From: an uncultured Chthonomonas sp. | GTDB taxonomy: Bacteria > Armatimonadota > Chthonomonadetes > Chthonomonadales > CAJBBX01 | Reading direction: 5' to 3' | Assembly: GCA_903886985.1 (NCBI GenBank) | Contig: CAISOI010000008.1 | Location: 1-5,630 of the forward strand | DNA length: 5,630 nt | Shown here: positions 1-5,579 of the stretch, piece by piece | How positions within the stretch are numbered: position 1 is the stretch's first letter | Layout: each line of letters starts with the position of its first letter | Translations under genes and position numbers: made by a program | The notes under the pieces: model-generated | Databases searched by the model: none | Told to the model about the DNA's origin: nothing | What the model saw: only the letters and a program-made list of their open reading frames with translations

Positions 1-1730
1 AGGAAGCCATTCGGGCGGGTGCTTCAGACTATTTGGTCAAACATAAGATCAATGCCGAAGTTCTGGACCGATGTATTCGTTACGCCATTGATCGCAAGCA
101 AAGTGAAATTGCTTTGCGAAATGAACGAAATTTTATTGCTGCAGTTATCGATTCCGCAGGAGCTCTCGTTGTCGTGTTAGATCGTCGTGGCAAGATAGTG
201 GAATTTAATCGCGCCGCAGAAACCAGCAGTGGATACTCCTACGAAGAAGTTAAAGGACAGAATTTCTGGGAAGTATTCCTTCCAAAAGAATTTCATCTTG
301 ATGGCCGCCGCAATTTTGCCGCCATTCGTGCAGGATCACAACTTCATGAATACGAACAGAGGTGGCTGGTCCGCGACGGAACTTGGCGCGATTTCCTGTG
401 GTCTCACAGCATTATCGCAGACGTAAATGGTAAAGTCCAACACATTGTCGGCACCGGAATCGACATTACCGAAAAACGCGCGGCAGAACGAGAACTGCGC
501 GTGAGTCAAGAGGCACTTCACCGTGCGCGCGAGCGTGAAGTGGAGATCGGAATACGTATCCAAAATACTCTTCTGATCCCCCAGACGGTGGATACGATCA
601 AGGGAGTGCAAATCCATTCGCAATCGCTCGCCTCACAAAAAATTGACGGCGACTTTTGGGACGTATTCATTTACGACTCCCACCGATTTGACATTCTCGT
701 CGGTGACGTTATGGGAAAAGGAGTACCTGCAGCACTGCTTGCCGCCGCCAGCAAAAGCCATTTTCAACGTTCTGTTCGCCGGTTAGGACTCTCCCTCAAA
801 GAGTATGGAAGGTATCCGGACCCTGCTGAGATCGTTGGTGCTGTCCATGCGGTTATAACTCCTGACCTAGCCCATCTGGATAGCTTTGTAACCTTATGTT
901 ACGGCAGCGCTGACCTTGAACAGATGAAATTGGAGATCGTCGATGCCGGACATGCACGTACCATTCACCTTCATGCTGCTACAGGGGAAGTTGAACTTCT
1001 GGAGGGATATAATCTTCCTCTTGGAGTGAGCGAGTGGGAAGTCTATAGTCAACTTTGTGTCGATTTCGCTCCCGGGGACCTCTTCGTATTTTATTCTGAT
1101 GGGGTCACCGAAGCTCGCTATTCCGACGGCTCACTGTTTGGAATTGAACGGCTCATAGATCTTATCAAAAGCATAAAACACATGAGTGCTAATGAGATTG
1201 TCGAACAGGTCGTGAATGTGGTACTGTCAAATACCGACGGTGACAACCTGTCTGACGATTTGACTTGTATTGCAATCAAAATTGATGAAAAACCACTGGA
1301 AAAGGCGATCCGCCAAAGCCGGTTAGAAGTATACAGTGATCTCGCCGAGATTTCTAAAATTCGTAACTTTGTCAAAGAATTCTGCATGACCGCAGAACCG
1401 CAAATCATAGACGAAGATGAGATGCATGCTCTGATTCTGGCAACCAGCGAAGCCGTTAGTAACGTTATGCTGCACTCGTACGACAGAGCCACAGATCGGC
1501 GGGTTCAAGTGGAGTTGGAAGCCTTTTCAGACCGTGTTTGTCTGACTCTTTGCGATTGGGGACGTCCTTTCGAGCGTGATGGAATACCGTCTCCGAGTTT
1601 TGATGGCTCTCGTGAGGGCGGATTTGGAATATTCATCATCGAAAATAGTGTTGATGATGTTCTTTACTATCAGGATGAGCTTGGGCGTAACTGCCTTACA
1701 CTTACTAAGTTAGCGCACGAGTTAGCTTAA
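1..1730 (+). CDS. Response regulator with PAS, SpoIIE-type PP2C phosphatase and RsbW-like kinase domains (5' end outside window)
   Basis: The frame is open from base 3 to the TAA at 1728-1730 (575 residues visible) and runs off the left edge. The first in-frame start-like codon is a TTG at 33, but residues before it (AGASDYLVK) are the end of a receiver domain, so the true start lies upstream. Domains, numbering from base 3: receiver tail 1-35, including the conserved Lys13; PAS about 42-155, ending in GTGIDITEKR; coiled-coil linker about 156-180; PP2C/SpoIIE about 185-430; HATPase about 435-575. PP2C residues are present: IDGDFWD at 214-220, VGDVMGKG at 233-240, DAGH at 314-317, YSDG with Asp366, and DD at 418-419. 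ATPase boxes are also intact: Glu483/Asn487 (N box), Asp518 in CDWGRPF, and GGFGIF at 539-544. In such families the PP2C domain dephosphorylates a STAS antagonist and the RsbW-like domain phosphorylates it. The next gene encodes a STAS protein, the likely substrate. A cognate sensor kinase is not in the window. Confidence 0.93.
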   Translation, partial: EAIRAGASDYLVKHKINAEVLDRCIRYAIDRKQSEIALRNERNFIAAVIDSAGALVVVLDRRGKIVEFNRAAETSSGYSYEEVKGQNFWEVFLPKEFHLDGRRNFAAIRAGSQLHEYEQRWLVRDGTWRDFLWSHSIIADVNGKVQHIVGTGIDITEKRAAERELRVSQEALHRAREREVEIGIRIQNTLLIPQTVDTIKGVQIHSQSLASQKIDGDFWDVFIYDSHRFDILVGDVMGKGVPAALLAAASKSHFQRSVRRLGLSLKEYGRYPDPAEIVGAVHAVITPDLAHLDSFVTLCYGSADLEQMKLEIVDAGHARTIHLHAATGEVELLEGYNLPLGVSEWEVYSQLCVDFAPGDLFVFYSDGVTEARYSDGSLFGIERLIDLIKSIKHMSANEIVEQVVNVVLSNTDGDNLSDDLTCIAIKIDEKPLEKAIRQSRLEVYSDLAEISKIRNFVKEFCMTAEPQIIDEDEMHALILATSEAVSNVMLHSYDRATDRRVQVELEAFSDRVCLTLCDWGRPFERDGIPSPSFDGSREGGFGIFIIENSVDDVLYYQDELGRNCLTLTKLAHELA

Positions 1731-1739
1731 AGATATAAT
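1710..1739 (+). promoter_or_regulatory. Possible internal promoter ahead of the STAS gene
   Basis: A perfect TATAAT lies at 1734-1739, just after the stop codon of the regulator gene. The best -35 is poor (TTAGCG at 1710-1715, three of six matches, 18-base spacer). If used, it would start a short leader and let the STAS protein be made in excess over the regulator. An AT-rich chance match is a real alternative. Confidence 0.3.
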
Positions 1740-1746
1740 CTAACTA

Positions 1747-1760
1747 CCGATCACTATCGG
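1747..1760 (+). promoter_or_regulatory. Small hairpin touching the STAS ribosome binding site
   Basis: CCGAT (1747-1751) and ATCGG (1756-1760) form a 5-bp stem with a 4-base loop. The last two bases of the stem are the first two of the GGGGAGGA Shine-Dalgarno. The stem is short, so any effect on translation would be modest. Confidence 0.3.
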
Positions 1761-1766
1761 GGAGGA
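1759..1766 (+). promoter_or_regulatory. Ribosome binding site that fixes the CTG start of the STAS gene
   Basis: GGGGAGGA contains the core GGAGG at 1761-1765, with 8 bases to the CTG at 1774. No ATG, GTG or TTG occurs in frame between the upstream stop (TAA, 1741-1743) and the GTG at 1813. That GTG has no Shine-Dalgarno in front of it. Confidence 0.8.
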
Positions 1767-1773
1767 TACTAAA

Positions 1774-2112
1774 CTGGAATTCAAAGTTGACAAAATCGGC
1801 GACGTCACAATTGTGACTATCCCTGGAGATAATCTAGATACAAGTAATGCAGGTCAGTTCAAATCTTCAATTGCGCCAGTATTAGATGTGAACAAAAAAG
1901 TAGCGTTTGACCTTGCAAAGCTTGAGTTTGTAGATAGCTCTGGATTAGGGGCAATCCTCTCTTGTTTAAGGCTATTAAACCACGCAGGTGGTGACCTGAA
2001 ACTTTGCCAGATGCAAAAGCCCGTTCGCGTACTCTTTGAACTAGTCCGAATGCACAGGGTATTCGACATCTACGAAACGCGCGAAGACGCTGTCACAGCA
2101 TTTGCCGATTAA
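1774..2112 (+). CDS. STAS-domain anti-sigma-factor antagonist (SpoIIAA/RsbV-like), CTG start
   Basis: The 112-residue product is a single STAS domain, the normal size for free-standing antagonists. The key motif VDSSGLGAI lies at 53-61; one Ser of the pair Ser55/Ser56 is the expected phosphorylation site, by analogy with SpoIIAA and RsbV. I place the start at CTG 1774 because a strong GGAGG sits 8 bases upstream. The resulting N-terminus (first residue Met, then EFKVDKIGDVTIVTI) supplies the first beta strands of the fold. The later GTG at 1813 would remove most of that strand region and has no ribosome binding site. The gene follows the PP2C/kinase gene by 43 bases on the same strand and is probably its substrate, switching between free and phosphorylated forms to bind or release a partner. 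A sigma factor, FlgM-like protein or cyclase could be that partner; none is visible here. Confidence 0.9.
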   Translation: MEFKVDKIGDVTIVTIPGDNLDTSNAGQFKSSIAPVLDVNKKVAFDLAKLEFVDSSGLGAILSCLRLLNHAGGDLKLCQMQKPVRVLFELVRMHRVFDIYETREDAVTAFAD

Positions 2113-2123
2113 AGAGATATTCG

Positions 2124-2146
2124 CCCTCCTGGCATGCCCGGGAGGG
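2124..2146. terminator. Hairpin between convergent genes, probable transcription end
   Basis: CCCTCCTGG (2124-2132) pairs with CCGGGAGGG (2138-2146): nine pairs including one T-G wobble, with a 5-base loop. It lies 11 bases after the STAS stop codon and 26 bases beyond the end of the opposing DUF2752 gene, so it could serve both. There is no T tract on the plus side. On the minus side the following stretch is only mildly T-rich (TATCTCTTT), so intrinsic termination is plausible but not proven. Confidence 0.55.
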
Positions 2147-2172
2147 AACATGCACTAATATTAGATGTGTTT

Positions 2173-2616
2173 TCAGAAAACGAGTATTACAAGTCCCAAC
2201 CTATGCATCAGCATCCTCAGTAACCACACACTTATATAGACTACAAAGAGTGCCACGGCGATTTTGTGAGAAAAGACTGCCGATTCAAATTTACTCTTTC
2301 GTCTTTCCCTCATCCTAACGGTTTCATACACGACACCAACAGCCGAACCCACGAATAATGGTATCCCCAGCGGATGTAGTCTAAAAGATCCGACGACGTC
2401 GCCGTGCCAAATTCGGGCAATGCTTCTCGTCATTCCACAGCCCGGACACGGCGAATGAAATGTTGATAACCACAGACACGTCGGAAGAGATCGCCCCGTC
2501 CTCTCAGAAAAAATCGGCCAAATCAGCACCACGGCGAATGTCAATACGACGATCAACCTCAATGGGCGAAAGTCAATTGCACTAGTGTCGTCCTTCGGTT
2601 GGATATCAAATTCCAC
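2173..2616 (-). CDS. DUF2752 family membrane protein
   Basis: The 147-residue product carries the DUF2752 signature PCPGCGMTRS at 56-65, followed by HGDVVGSFRLHPLG at 71-84. Three hydrophobic segments fit membrane helices: about 20-36, 82-100 and 118-137, with a basic stretch RMRERRKSK at 101-109 between the second and third. The family's function is unknown; the paired cysteines (Cys57, Cys60) and the GD/HPL motif are its conserved core. The start is uncertain. I chose GTG 2616, with a weak AGGG some 11 bases upstream, giving a family-typical length. The frame stays open to a TTG at 2694, but that codon has no Shine-Dalgarno, and the extra 26 residues are polar and run across the dyad at 2663-2690. 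The gene is convergent with the STAS gene and divergent from the universal stress gene; no functional link to either is evident. Confidence 0.82.
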   Translation of the reverse strand: MEFDIQPKDDTSAIDFRPLRLIVVLTFAVVLIWPIFSERTGRSLPTCLWLSTFHSPCPGCGMTRSIARIWHGDVVGSFRLHPLGIPLFVGSAVGVVYETVRMRERRKSKFESAVFSHKIAVALFVVYISVWLLRMLMHRLGLVILVF

Positions 2617-2662
2617 GACTAACCAATTCCCTGTTTTGCCGAAACTTTGAGACTTCCCATTT

Positions 2663-2690
2663 AAGTAATCTGCCGAACTGCAGATTGCTT
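2663..2690. promoter_or_regulatory. Long dyad in the divergent DUF2752/usp intergenic region, candidate operator
   Basis: AAGTAATCTGC (2663-2673) and GCAGATTGCTT (2680-2690) are inverted copies matching at 10 of 11 positions around a 6-base centre. The single difference is a T-G wobble, so an 11-pair RNA stem is also possible. No T run follows on either strand, which argues against a terminator. The right arm contains the candidate -35 (TTGCTT) of the usp promoter, as expected for a repressor site. The binding protein is unknown. Confidence 0.5.
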
Positions 2691-2714
2691 CCAATAGGCA
2701 TTATGGCTAATAAT
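2685..2714 (+). promoter_or_regulatory. Candidate promoter for the universal stress protein gene
   Basis: TTGCTT (2685-2690) and AATAAT (2709-2714, five of six matches) are separated by 18 bases. Transcription would begin near 2721, leaving a leader of roughly 27 bases with the Shine-Dalgarno at 2736-2744. The -35 matches only three of six bases. Confidence 0.35.
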
Positions 2715-2735
2715 ACTTCGAACACAATTCATATC

Positions 2736-2744
2736 AAAGGGAAG
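2736..2744 (+). promoter_or_regulatory. Ribosome binding site of the usp gene
   Basis: AAAGGGAAG ends 3 bases before ATG 2748, with its GGGA core 5 bases away. It supports this ATG over an upstream in-frame TTG at 2685, which would fall within the candidate -35 element. Confidence 0.6.
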
Positions 2745-2747
2745 AGC

Positions 2748-3179
2748 ATGATCGCGAAAATCCTAGTTGCTGTAGACGGGTCCGAGCCGGGAATGAGAGC
2801 CGCCGATTGTGCCCTTGAAATTGCACGACGCTTTGCAGCCTCGGTGACAATCGTGAATATGCTTGATTCGATGGAGCCATACGTAGCCACCATGGAAGCA
2901 GCCTCATGCCTGTCTAGAATAGTCGACCTTGCATTAGAAACCCAATCTTCAATTCTTAACAATACCCGTGCTTCGTTCGATGCCGCAGGAGTAACCTGTA
3001 CAAGTCGGGCAGAATCGGGTCCCAGAGTCGATACAATAGTGGAGGTTGCAAAGAGTGAACAGTCAGACCTCATTGTAATTGGCGCAAGAGGTCTTGGCAA
3101 AATCAAAAGAGTTATGCTCGGAAGTACATCAGAGGGAGTGGTTCACCAAGCCCCCTGCGCGGTACTCGTGGTTCATTAA
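2748..3179 (+). CDS. Universal stress protein (UspA family), ATP-binding type
   Basis: The 143-residue product is a single Usp domain of normal length, starting MIAKILVAVDGSEPG, the typical first strand and loop with Asp10. The nucleotide-binding motif Gly-2x-Gly-9x-Gly-Ser is intact: Gly112, Gly115, Gly125, Ser126, followed by the usual C-terminal strand APCAVLVV at 135-142. This places it with the ATP-binding MJ0577-like branch rather than the non-binding UspA branch. Usp proteins are cytoplasmic, usually dimeric, and accumulate in starvation or other stress; the specific role here cannot be read from sequence. The reading frame extends upstream to a TTG at 2685, but the added residues (MLPIGIMANNTSN...) are not Usp-like and the ribosome binding site favours 2748. 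It is divergent from the DUF2752 gene across a region with a strong dyad, and is followed after 74 bases by the FmdB-like gene, which has its own promoter. Confidence 0.93.
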   Translation: MIAKILVAVDGSEPGMRAADCALEIARRFAASVTIVNMLDSMEPYVATMEAASCLSRIVDLALETQSSILNNTRASFDAAGVTCTSRAESGPRVDTIVEVAKSEQSDLIVIGARGLGKIKRVMLGSTSEGVVHQAPCAVLVVH

Positions 3180-3188
3180 GAACTCCAA

Positions 3189-3218
3189 TTGCCCGACAGA
3201 GACACGGTTTGCTATAAT
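3189..3218 (+). promoter_or_regulatory. Sigma-70-type promoter with extended -10 for the FmdB-like gene
   Basis: TTGCCC (3189-3194, four of six matches) is followed by an 18-base spacer and a perfect TATAAT at 3213-3218. TG at 3210-3211 makes it an extended -10 element (TGCTATAAT). The predicted start near 3225 leaves a leader of about 29 bases. This is the best promoter in the window. Confidence 0.65.
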
Positions 3219-3239
3219 GAGAGTGATAAACTTGTTTCT

Positions 3240-3246
3240 GAGGTGA
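3240..3246 (+). promoter_or_regulatory. Strong ribosome binding site of the FmdB-like gene
   Basis: GAGGTGA is a perfect anti-Shine-Dalgarno match and ends 7 bases before ATG 3254, fixing that start. Confidence 0.75.
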
Positions 3247-3253
3247 GTACCAA

Positions 3254-3592
3254 ATGCCGACTTATGGTTACGAATGTAATAAATGCAATGAGCAGTTTGA
3301 AGTCTTTCAAAAGATAACTGAAGATTCTCTTAAGATACATGATAATTGCGGTGGTGACTTAAAGAAATTGATTTACCCTGTTGGTATCGCGTTCAAAGGC
3401 TCTGGCTTCTATGTGAACGATTATGCAGCCAAGAAACCTGCTGTCAAAGAGAAGTCCGATCCTAAGTCTGATACAGCCTTACCAGCAACTACTTCCGAAT
3501 CAAAAACGGAGACTGCAACACCGGCTACACCCGCACCTTCAGCCGCACCGGCTCCAGCGCCAGTGACGACAACAACTTTGCCAGCGAAATAA
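3254..3592 (+). CDS. FmdB-family zinc-ribbon protein with Ala/Pro/Thr-rich tail
   Basis: The 112-residue product begins MPTYGYECNKC, the hallmark of the FmdB regulatory/zinc-ribbon family. It continues with FEVFQKITED and ends its conserved part with FKGSGFYVNDY at 47-57. The first metal knuckle is Cys8-x2-Cys11. The second, normally Cys-x2-Cys, reads His29-x2-Cys32 in IHDNCGG, so zinc may be held by three Cys and one His. From about residue 60 the chain becomes charged and then low-complexity (Ala, Pro, Thr, Ser; about 85-112), probably disordered. Family members were first linked to formamidase/amide gene regulation in Methylophilus, but most are uncharacterised and this name gives little functional information. 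It has its own extended -10 promoter and strong ribosome binding site. It ends with tandem TAA codons just before a terminator-like hairpin, and so looks monocistronic. Confidence 0.9.
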   Translation: MPTYGYECNKCNEQFEVFQKITEDSLKIHDNCGGDLKKLIYPVGIAFKGSGFYVNDYAAKKPAVKEKSDPKSDTALPATTSESKTETATPATPAPSAAPAPAPVTTTTLPAK

Positions 3593-3599
3593 TAAAGTC

Positions 3600-3625
3600 G
3601 ACTGGCCCTCATTAATGGGCCAGTC
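3600..3625. terminator. Perfect 9-bp hairpin, probable bidirectional terminator
   Basis: GACTGGCCC (3600-3608) and GGGCCAGTC (3617-3625) form a perfect stem with an 8-base AT-rich loop. It begins 8 bases after the FmdB-like stop. ATTTCC follows on the plus strand. On the minus strand the sequence beyond the stem is GACTTTATTATTT, a better T-rich run, so it may also end transcription of the opposing hydrolase gene. Confidence 0.72.
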
Positions 3626-3680
3626 ATTTCCAATTAGAACCTCATTACAAGTGTCTTACACTGAACAAAGCTCCTGCTCC

Positions 3681-5375
3681 CTACTTTCTTTTGAAAGCCG
3701 TCAAAATGAACTCCACAACAGGAGTTGGATCATCTAACCCGTGAGGATGATGTAACCCGCCCGGTTTCACAATCAATTCCATCTTGGTACCCAATTTCTG
3801 TAGTCGATCCCTAATGACATAGGTATTCTCATCAATTGGGACGACCTCGTCAGCCCCTCCCGCAACATGGATTATCGGAATTCCAGCCTTCACAATCGGC
3901 ACAAGATTATCGACCGGATTGTAGGGATAAGCAAGTGCCTCGGCTTCATTCGCAAAGTGGTAATCCCGGATCAACTTTTCCCAGTCCCCCTTGCTGCCAG
4001 GACCTTTCCCCTTGCCGCCGGGCCAACTCTTGAAATCGCAGACAGGCGCGTCTCCATAAATGCTGCTGACTCGATCCGGATGGGATGCCGCCCAATTGTA
4101 AACATATAAGCCGCCTCGGCTCAACCCTTCCAGCGCAGGCTTCTTGGAAAAACCTAGATCAAGTGTCAGGAATTCGTAAAAGGCGTCCCACTTTTCCATC
4201 GCATCTGGACAACCAAACGTATTACCGACATTAACATAAACAAGATGCCATCCCATCTTCAAGAGTGCGAGATCAGCCTCCGGTCGATGGTCAAAAAACT
4301 CTGCTCGCCAAATCCACGGCTTTCCAACGGCGGTTGTCTTTGGATCGACAACAATGACGCTGTTGCCGCTCACATAAAAATCATGCTTGACATATCCATG
4401 GTAATCCCCAACAAGCCCCGGGAATGCACTGTTTTGAAACTGCTTCGCACTTTCAGCAACCGCGATTCTCGTTGATTTATCAGCGGCGATGGCTCCATCC
4501 AAATCCATATCCTGATGCATATCCGGGCGCTTATGTCCGGTTCGGGTCAGATAAGCGTCACGTAGCCTTTCCATATCTTTCGTGACACTGGTGACGGTTC
4601 CAACCGCGGTCTCAGGAGCGCGATTCAAATCCCACGCACGCAGAACTGGTTTTGCAATTAAATAGTGACCAAAGGAATTTGGATGAACTCCGTCGGGTTG
4701 GAAGGTGAAATTTGGTTCCACTTTGCGGCGACTGTCCCGGTATGCTGCCACAGGCGTATGAACGTCAATTACGTTCCAGCCGGATCGCCTTTTGGAAACA
4801 AGCCATTGTGAGTATTTGGCGAGTACCACATCATAGTCATCAGTATTCGTTGCTTTGGACTTTGGATGACTAGAAAGATAGTCGTAAGGGGCGGGTGTCA
4901 ATATCCATAACTTTGCGCCAATAGCTTTCGCTGCCCGCTGCAAATCCTCATATCCTCGTTGATACGCTGCAAACCGTGACTTATCAAACGGCTTGTAGAT
5001 CCCATCATTCATACCGTAACACGAAACTATCAAATCGGGCTTTATCTGTCCCAGCACTCTATCTAGTCGTTCGTGAAGATCTGGCCTCGGGAAAGCTCCG
5101 CCTGCATGCCCTTCCTCAGACAGACCTGACAGTGTCTCACTGGGCAAACCAGCATTGATTATATCGATATCAGTCCCACCCGGTAAAAGCCAAATTGAGG
5201 ATTGAATTTCGGCAACATACCCGCCAGCATAGGTAATACTGTCGCCAAGAAATAGAATCCGATGAACCCCTTGAAGAGGCTTCGGCAAATCGGCATAATT
5301 CCTTGTGCAAAACAAGCTGATAAAAGTGATCGCTAGGCCAATGCATTTAAGCGTTAGGTGGGATCTTGGGTTCAT
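3681..5375 (-). CDS. Secreted SGNH/GDSL esterase fused to an alpha/beta hydrolase
   Basis: The 564-residue product starts with a likely Sec signal peptide (hydrophobic core about 11-23, possible cleavage after Ala28). The first half is an SGNH hydrolase with all blocks: GDSIT at 44-48 (Ser46), Gly76, GMND at 121-124 (Asn123), and DGVH at 228-231 (Asp228, His231). A linker of roughly 250-335 follows. The second half is an alpha/beta hydrolase: oxyanion-side strand around 376-386, nucleophile elbow GLSRGG at 417-422 (Ser419), acid Asp509 in GGADEVVP, and a His in the HHPHG cluster at 542-546. Both halves therefore look catalytically complete. Such enzymes cleave ester bonds; combinations like this suggest deacylation of polysaccharides or other polymers outside the cytoplasm, but the substrate is not readable. 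ATG 5375 is preferred over TTG 5387 because GGAG lies 6 bases upstream. The gene stands alone, convergent with the FmdB-like gene. Confidence 0.92.
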   Translation of the reverse strand: MNPRSHLTLKCIGLAITFISLFCTRNYADLPKPLQGVHRILFLGDSITYAGGYVAEIQSSIWLLPGGTDIDIINAGLPSETLSGLSEEGHAGGAFPRPDLHERLDRVLGQIKPDLIVSCYGMNDGIYKPFDKSRFAAYQRGYEDLQRAAKAIGAKLWILTPAPYDYLSSHPKSKATNTDDYDVVLAKYSQWLVSKRRSGWNVIDVHTPVAAYRDSRRKVEPNFTFQPDGVHPNSFGHYLIAKPVLRAWDLNRAPETAVGTVTSVTKDMERLRDAYLTRTGHKRPDMHQDMDLDGAIAADKSTRIAVAESAKQFQNSAFPGLVGDYHGYVKHDFYVSGNSVIVVDPKTTAVGKPWIWRAEFFDHRPEADLALLKMGWHLVYVNVGNTFGCPDAMEKWDAFYEFLTLDLGFSKKPALEGLSRGGLYVYNWAASHPDRVSSIYGDAPVCDFKSWPGGKGKGPGSKGDWEKLIRDYHFANEAEALAYPYNPVDNLVPIVKAGIPIIHVAGGADEVVPIDENTYVIRDRLQKLGTKMELIVKPGGLHHPHGLDDPTPVVEFILTAFKRK

Positions 5376-5381
5376 TGACAA

Positions 5382-5385
5382 CTCC
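5382..5385 (-). promoter_or_regulatory. Ribosome binding site fixing the hydrolase start
   Basis: On the minus strand GGAG is followed by six bases and ATG 5375. The alternative upstream TTG at 5387 overlaps this site and has no ribosome binding site of its own. Confidence 0.6.
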
Positions 5386-5408
5386 AATGTTTATGATTGC
5401 GAAGATAC

Positions 5409-5579
5409 TCACCTAATTCCGGTCGAACTCAAAACATTCCTGCCACCACTTTGCGTATCAGAAACTGTACTATGACTCATAATCGGTTCGATCGGGACTG
5501 AAGGGTAACCTTTTTCAATTAAGTTGTGTTTCAAGAATACATGTCTCCCGTCGATGGGGACTTGATTTGATATTTCCAT
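5409..5579 (-). CDS. Possible small ORF upstream of the hydrolase gene (doubtful)
   Basis: A 56-codon frame runs from ATG 5579 to TGA 5409-5411 on the minus strand, ending 33 bases before the hydrolase ATG. The product starts MEISNQVPIDGRHVF and contains KGYPSVPIEPI; it has no membrane segment and no motif I recognise. Its frame is closed by TAA four codons upstream, and I see no Shine-Dalgarno ahead of the ATG. It could be a small leader or co-transcribed gene, or simply untranslated upstream sequence. Elsewhere in 5376-5630 I see no convincing promoter, repeat or RNA gene. Confidence 0.2.
   Translation of the reverse strand: MEISNQVPIDGRHVFLKHNLIEKGYPSVPIEPIMSHSTVSDTQSGGRNVLSSTGIR

Noticed and set aside
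336..623. Open frame of 95 codons on the minus strand
   Set aside because: It lies wholly inside the regulator gene, opposite the PAS/PP2C coding region. No ribosome binding site or recognisable domain.
1118..1492. Open frame of 124 codons on the minus strand
   Set aside because: Antisense to the PP2C/ATPase coding region, with composition typical of a shadow frame (Ser/Ile/Leu-rich, no motif).
1880..2169. 11-base direct repeat TATTAGATGTG at 1880-1890 and 2159-2169
   Set aside because: Only two copies, one inside the STAS coding sequence, with no flanking similarity. Best explained as chance.
2729..3106. Open frame of 125 codons on the minus strand
   Set aside because: Antisense to the clear universal stress protein; no motif.
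3421..3633. Minus-strand open frame opposite the FmdB tail
   Set aside because: The Gly/Ala/Val-rich translation is the complement of the Ala/Pro/Thr codons of the FmdB tail, a low-complexity artefact, and it crosses the terminator hairpin.
3867..4109. Open frame of 80 codons on the plus strand
   Set aside because: Antisense to the alpha/beta hydrolase domain, which has intact catalytic motifs in its own frame.
5521..5570. GTCTCC/GGGGAC partial hairpin with T-rich sequence after it
   Set aside because: Six pairs with a wobble and an interrupted T stretch, with no gene ending before it on the plus strand. Too weak to call a terminator.
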